A DNA stretch of 64,000 nucleotides, taken from contig CAZYZX010000007.1 of the NCBI GenBank assembly GCA_964652025.1, positions 1-64,000 of the forward strand, read 5' to 3'. This DNA is from JAEXOD01 sp964652025 (lineage in GTDB: Bacteria; Bacteroidota; Ignavibacteria; Ignavibacteriales; Melioribacteraceae). The translations under genes and the position numbers were made by a program. Of the stretch, positions 60,601 through 64,000 are shown piece by piece. Position 1 is the first letter of the stretch, and every line of letters begins with the position of its first letter. Under the pieces are notes generated by a model. The model was not told the DNA's origin. It worked only from the letters and a program-made list of their open reading frames with translations, and did no database searches.

Positions 60601-62234
60601 TTTTATATCGTTTAGGTAAAATTTATTTAGATTTAAAGAAATATGATTTATCTTGTAGATTGCTTACAGATGCCAATAAATTATTACCAGAAAATAAAGA
60701 GATTAAAGATTTTTTGGATAAAGCATTAGTAACAAGGGATAAATTTAATGCAAAGCGAGATCCTGTAGAAATTGAAAAAGTAAACTTTAGTCCAATATTT
60801 CCATCCCTTTTTAATTTTTATAAAAATAATCAAATTGGTTCCATTACAATTTTTAATACAAAAAATGAACCTTTTGATGATGTTAGAATAGAAGTTGCAT
60901 CGCCAGAATTGCTTGATGAACCATCTGTAACAGTTGTTCCTTTATTAATACCTATTGATATAAAAGAAGTTTTTATTTATGCAAAACTTAAAGAGGGCAT
61001 AATAAAAAAATCATCTGAAGGACCAAAAGATTATAATGTAAATATTACAATAACATACAAATATAAAGATAAAGAGCAAAAATTAACGCAAAAAAGTAGT
61101 GTAAAAGTATATTCATTAAACTCTATTTCTTGGGAAGATAAAAAACGAATAGCATCGTTTATATCAGCAAATAATGAAAATATTAGAAGTTTTATAACAA
61201 GCTCAATAATTTCTAAATTTAGTGATATTCCATTAGAATTTACAAAAGTACCAAAACCAATATTGCAGACGGCAATGATATGGGAATATTTTAGGGCTTT
61301 GGGAATAACGTATGTACAAGATCCAAATAGTTCTTATCAAACAGTTAGTGAAAGTAATGTAATAGATTATGTTCAATTTGCAGCGCAAACAATAGATAGA
61401 AAAACAGGCGATTGCGATGATTTAGTTACATTAATGTGTACCGCATTAGAAACAATAGGAATAAATACAGCAGTTATTGACGTTACGGGTCATGTTTTTA
61501 TGGCTTTTGATACAGGTTTAACGCCCGATAAGCTTTTAGAAAGTGGTATTAATGAAAGTATGCTAATTATAAAAAATAATACTATATGGCTTCCATTAGA
61601 AACTACTGTTATTGGTAAAAACTCATTTAATGAAAGTTGGGAAGTAGCTGTAAAAAGATATAATGAAACGCTAAAAAGTACCCAAAGATTAGAAATTATT
61701 GAGGTTAAGAATGCAATAATTACATATCCTCCTATTATATATTCAAGTGGAACAGTAGGCTCTAATACAGTAATTAATTACCAAGTAGTTGGTGAAAAAA
61801 TTAGGGAAGATATGGTCAAATTCTTAAACAATACTACACAAAATTTAGAATCGGAGTTATTATCTATTTTGTCAAAATATCCTAAAAATATTCATGTATT
61901 AAACAAACTTGGGTTATATTATGCTAGAAATGGGAAGTATCAACAAGCAGAAGTACAGTTTTTAAATGTGCTTGTAGAAAAGAAAACAGATTTAACGGCA
62001 TTAATTAATTTGGGTAATGTTTATTATCTTCTTAAAAATTTTGATAAAGCAGAATCATATTATTCAAGAGCATTATTGTTAGATGAAAATAATACTGGTC
62101 TTTTAGTAAATATGGCAAAATTATATTTAGCAATGGGTAAACAATCTAAAGCAAAGGAACTATTTGCTAAAGCGGAAAAAATAAATCCAGATATTGCTAA
62201 ACAATATCCAGAAATTTTAAAAAGATTTAATTAG
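57672..62234 (+). CDS. Large exported NHL/TPR protein with transglutaminase-like domain
   Basis: A 1520-residue protein with a signal peptide (about 1-19). Residues about 25-590 read as NHL-type beta-propeller repeats (FDTPVDLCVQKDGKIAVLDRGTKR; LKSPNDIVIDSKGKIYVSDYKNNR). A fibronectin III-like module (about 595-670) follows, then TPR repeats (about 690-1035), a beta domain, a transglutaminase-like domain with C1248 in GDCDDLV and H1274 in VTGHVFMAFD, and further TPRs (about 1390-1510). There is no T9SS domain. The active site suggests peptide cross-linking or cleavage in the periplasm. It is followed 11 bases later by a FecR-domain gene and then a CHASE2 gene, forming one operon. Confidence 0.85.
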   Translation: MKKNIILFIIIISTNLFAQIADVTPVKTLLLNQKVTNLGDVANIYVDDFFNYYVLSKDNKNINIFNSNGDFVKKIPADNNSKLFDTPVDLCVQKDGKIAVLDRGTKRIVILNQDGEKQLVFGNSGSYLGSLDNPYNIDFDIYGNYYVYDKGNKTIIKFNKQGLYRGAISAKDYVGFAVGLDQNIHVLVSSNQGYQIQIYYPNLTLKKQINIKGLTDVSDFTIDKFNKYYIADRELCSVIQYDSMGAATGIKIGIKGSSGSVGTFSKPTFISVQSENDSKERVYIYDEKFSSIQSFYVNYKEPQIKPIIPMVKMDVEFIGTNKVEEYKYLSIGSNGVFYYILMDNTLLAKRGNEEVFRLPKNLQKQYNVILSEPVALAEYNNKVYILDSDDDKVVIVDADHGFNLSQFGENGTNEGQLKSPNDIVIDSKGKIYVSDYKNNRINIYNEQGMYLSKISLGEKRPVKLAISKSNTLYIAVEDQKTIYFMANENLRLENLILNGLSLDYEIGTIASIDENILLIYDNYYGIIHVFENYKKIAEFISRGESLAQMPVINFMAADNSNNNLYVSNFKTNFQKQFRLLIPPADPRDVKLNVTNEGIAELLWIGDKKRASNYLIYRKKTDEKEYALYTKTDIEKLVLDKPSEFIYEYAVMAESKDGLQSRLSNSVKDELSYLLFLKDYQPQQAIKRLNELKEINSIGITNRIGSIYRELIEKYRASSNWDMMINTLAELIKAKPDESNTYIELANAYKTILRYSDGIKVLNEAKLKFTDNLNVYLNLIRLEYLNKNYTGTISLCKEALVKFPDNEKIMQNLAEAYLSNNQKEDALQVYKDLALKTGKEQYFISAGTILVNLGKIDEALMVYTQAQNTGNAGSELNAALAEAYIAKGMNSDAILQIEKSINIDKNNPRYYYILGLAHSNNKNKPNAITSFEKAVALDSTQAEYYLALGKDYEIVNKTAQAQLAYEKAYKLNSTNWEVLYRLGKIYLDLKKYDLSCRLLTDANKLLPENKEIKDFLDKALVTRDKFNAKRDPVEIEKVNFSPIFPSLFNFYKNNQIGSITIFNTKNEPFDDVRIEVASPELLDEPSVTVVPLLIPIDIKEVFIYAKLKEGIIKKSSEGPKDYNVNITITYKYKDKEQKLTQKSSVKVYSLNSISWEDKKRIASFISANNENIRSFITSSIISKFSDIPLEFTKVPKPILQTAMIWEYFRALGITYVQDPNSSYQTVSESNVIDYVQFAAQTIDRKTGDCDDLVTLMCTALETIGINTAVIDVTGHVFMAFDTGLTPDKLLESGINESMLIIKNNTIWLPLETTVIGKNSFNESWEVAVKRYNETLKSTQRLEIIEVKNAIITYPPIIYSSGTVGSNTVINYQVVGEKIREDMVKFLNNTTQNLESELLSILSKYPKNIHVLNKLGLYYARNGKYQQAEVQFLNVLVEKKTDLTALINLGNVYYLLKNFDKAESYYSRALLLDENNTGLLVNMAKLYLAMGKQSKAKELFAKAEKINPDIAKQYPEILKRFN

Positions 62235-62245
62235 CGGAGGCTAAT

Positions 62246-62929
62246 ATGAAAACTAAACTTTTATTCATACTATTTTCTTTATTCGTTTGTTCTGTTTTTA
62301 TACAAGGGCAAACAGTAGTTGGTAAGGTAAGCTTTTTTTCAGGGGATGTACAAGTTGCTATTGAAGGTACAAACAACTGGGAAAAATTAAAATTAAACTC
62401 AAAAATTGCTAGTAATCATATTCTTAAATTAATTGACGACTCGGAATTGGAAATTGTTTGGAATAATGGAGAAACTACAGAATTAAGTGGACCAAAGACT
62501 GTGAAAATATCTGAGTTGCTAAAAACTGTAAAAGTGCAAACAGGATTATTAGATAGAGTAAAAAAGAAAGTTGGTATTTTATTAACAGATAATGAAAGTG
62601 CAAATGTTAGAGGTGTTGCTGGTGTTAGAAGAAGCGAAGTGAATATTGATGCAAAAGATACTTTATATTGGCAACCATTAAATGAAGTTAATTTTAATGA
62701 TGGATATACAGCTTTTAAGGATAATAATTTTGAAAAAGCTGCTCAAATATTTGAAGAAGTAGTGGAACAAAATCCTTTAAACCGACAAGCAGAAATAGCA
62801 AGAGCTTGCTTAATTACTATTTATACTGAACAAAAAAATACAGATAAAGCAAAAGAACATTATAAAGCATTTATACAAGATTTTCCTAATAGCGAACTTT
62901 TACCGGCAATTCAAGAAACTATTAAATGA
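62246..62929 (+). CDS. FecR-domain and TPR-like exported protein
   Basis: A 227-residue protein with a signal peptide (about 1-21). Residues about 24-120 are a FecR-type beta domain (VVGKVSFFSGDVQVAIEG, WEKLKLNSKIASNHILKLIDDSELEIVW), and about 155-225 are a TPR-like pair (GYTAFKDNNFEKAAQIFEEVVEQNPLN). The FecR fold usually receives or relays an envelope signal. Its stop codon overlaps the CHASE2 start in ATGA, so translation is coupled and the two proteins likely act together. GGAGG lies before its ATG. Confidence 0.85.
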   Translation: MKTKLLFILFSLFVCSVFIQGQTVVGKVSFFSGDVQVAIEGTNNWEKLKLNSKIASNHILKLIDDSELEIVWNNGETTELSGPKTVKISELLKTVKVQTGLLDRVKKKVGILLTDNESANVRGVAGVRRSEVNIDAKDTLYWQPLNEVNFNDGYTAFKDNNFEKAAQIFEEVVEQNPLNRQAEIARACLITIYTEQKNTDKAKEHYKAFIQDFPNSELLPAIQETIK

Positions 62930-64000
62930 AAAAAAAAGGCTTTATAGCTTTTATTAAAGTTTATGCCGTAACGGCTATTATTGGTATTTTAATACTTCAA
63001 TTTCCATTTATTCGCTCGTTTTTGCAGCGTGCGGAATTATTTTTTAATGATTTACATTTTAAAGTTAAAGATTACGATAAGAAAAAAATAGACGACATAA
63101 TTATTATTGATATTGATGAAAAAAGTATTAATAAACTTGGTCGTTTTTCATCTTGGCCCTTAAAATACTTTGGAGATGTAGTTAGTATTGCTAAACAAAG
63201 TGGAGCAAGGTATATAATTTTTGATATTTTTTTTACGGAGCATGATAAACTAAGTAATAAAATTGTAACTTTATATACAAATAAATTAAAAACAAAATTT
63301 AAGGTAGATTCTCTTACATTAAATAATATAATATCATCTTTAGATACTGAAGAAGATTTTGCAGACTCTCTTAAAGCAGCGGGGAATGTTACTCTTGCTG
63401 CTTTTGATGATTTTAATGTTACAGAATTTAATGAAGTTGATTTACCAATTAATATTACTCAATTTAATAAGAATAGTTTTTCATTCTTACCTAAATTTAA
63501 AGAGATTAATTCCCCAACTTTACCAATTACTACATTAGCAGAAAGTGCTTACAAAATAGGTCTTGCGCATATATCACCCGATGATGATGGCACAACAAGG
63601 CACTTTGATACATTTTTTATTTATGGTGATAAGCTTTTAATAAATTTTAGCATGCAGTGTATTATAGATGCATTAGCTGTAGATTCTGTTAATTTTGTTC
63701 CACAATCTGTAAAATTATTTTCTAAAGGGAAAAATGTTTTAAATATTCCTGTTAATGAAAATGGTCAAACGCCATTAAACTTTTATGGTCCTAAAAAACA
63801 GTTTAGATATATTTCTTTTAGTAATGTTCTGCAAAGACGAATACCAGAAGATATATTGAAAAACAAAATTGTTCTTATTGGTAGCTCTGCAATTGGTTTA
63901 AGAGATTTAAAGACTATTCCTATTGATGATAATTACCCAGGCACAGAATTGCATGCAACATTTATTAAAAATGCGCTTACAGATAATTTTATTCATAAGG
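62926..64000 (+). CDS. CHASE2-domain membrane sensor, partial at the window end
   Basis: At least 358 residues, open through the last base. It begins MKKKGFIAFIKVYAV with a membrane helix (about 8-30), then an extracytoplasmic CHASE2 domain: FFNDLHFKVKDYD, IIIIDIDEKSINKLGRFSSWP, ARYIIFDIFF, GLAHISPDDDGTTRHF, NKIVLIGSSAIGLRDLKTIP and YPGTELHATFIKNAL, all family hallmarks. The output domain lies beyond the window. CHASE2 proteins most often end in an adenylate/guanylate cyclase, a kinase or a GGDEF domain. The 4-base overlap with the FecR-domain gene argues for a signalling pair. Confidence 0.88.
   Translation, partial: MKKKGFIAFIKVYAVTAIIGILILQFPFIRSFLQRAELFFNDLHFKVKDYDKKKIDDIIIIDIDEKSINKLGRFSSWPLKYFGDVVSIAKQSGARYIIFDIFFTEHDKLSNKIVTLYTNKLKTKFKVDSLTLNNIISSLDTEEDFADSLKAAGNVTLAAFDDFNVTEFNEVDLPINITQFNKNSFSFLPKFKEINSPTLPITTLAESAYKIGLAHISPDDDGTTRHFDTFFIYGDKLLINFSMQCIIDALAVDSVNFVPQSVKLFSKGKNVLNIPVNENGQTPLNFYGPKKQFRYISFSNVLQRRIPEDILKNKIVLIGSSAIGLRDLKTIPIDDNYPGTELHATFIKNALTDNFIHK

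Overview
The window looks like chromosome from an AT-rich, Gram-negative bacterium of the Bacteroidota/Chlorobiota/Ignavibacteriota assemblage, most likely Ignavibacteria-like. This is inferred from several signs. Three large secreted proteins (and one orphan fragment) end in the type IX secretion C-terminal domain with its NYPNPFNP motif. Promoters resemble the Bacteroidota form (TTTG, about 20 bases, TAnnTTTG). kdsB and outer-membrane-type proteins indicate a diderm envelope. The gene order pheT, coiled-coil gene, zapA, structured RNA, rny also fits my recollection of that assemblage. No database search was possible.

Layout. 1-1260 holds no genes: a CRISPR array edge (5 identical 37-base repeats), three tandem composite hairpin elements resembling REPINs, and degenerate AGTAACT-type microrepeats. 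1272-5741: pgk and gapA on the minus strand, then a CRP-family regulator with a perfect CRP-like dyad in front of it, a PHP phosphoesterase and ribH. 6018-10750: surface and envelope genes, two of them preceded by sigma-54-like promoters (a small Asn/Tyr-rich membrane protein, a GH18 T9SS protein, a vWA lipoprotein). 10756-12780: gatC, kdsB and a PLP enzyme. 12807-20494 (minus): a tight operon metF, oxidoreductase, class II aldolase, ddl, ftsB-like, rarA, preceded by a penicillin acylase family gene. 20602-22721: rmuC and a flavin reductase.

22823-32127 is a translation and division block: tRNA-Leu, tRNA-Val, thrS, infC (ATT start, placed here from the reading frame), rpmI, rplT, pheS, pheT, a coiled-coil gene, zapA, a probable 6S RNA, and rny. 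32233-36408 holds a gingipain-type T9SS protease and an orphan T9SS domain fragment. 36419-44919 (minus) is the most system-like accessory locus: a GbsR/MarR-type regulator, SDR, KAS III-like protein, sodium:solute symporter, acyl-CoA synthetase, two lipoproteins (one an alpha/beta hydrolase) and a beta-barrel protein. Near-identical operator-like sites sit before the regulator and before the SDR. I infer an ester or fatty-acid uptake and activation pathway. The KAS III member has lost the usual His and Asn catalytic residues.

44963-49166 has a SUMF1-fold protein lacking the catalytic cysteines, a small coiled-coil-like protein, and cydAB under an Fe-S type Rrf2 regulator. 49243-53929 has a multi-PAS/PocR hybrid-sensing histidine kinase with a frameshift in its ATPase domain, and a partner response regulator. 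53996-64000 has a small unknown gene, a subtilisin-like T9SS protease, and a three-gene unit: a 1520-residue NHL/TPR/transglutaminase-like protein, a FecR-domain protein and a CHASE2 protein that runs off the window.
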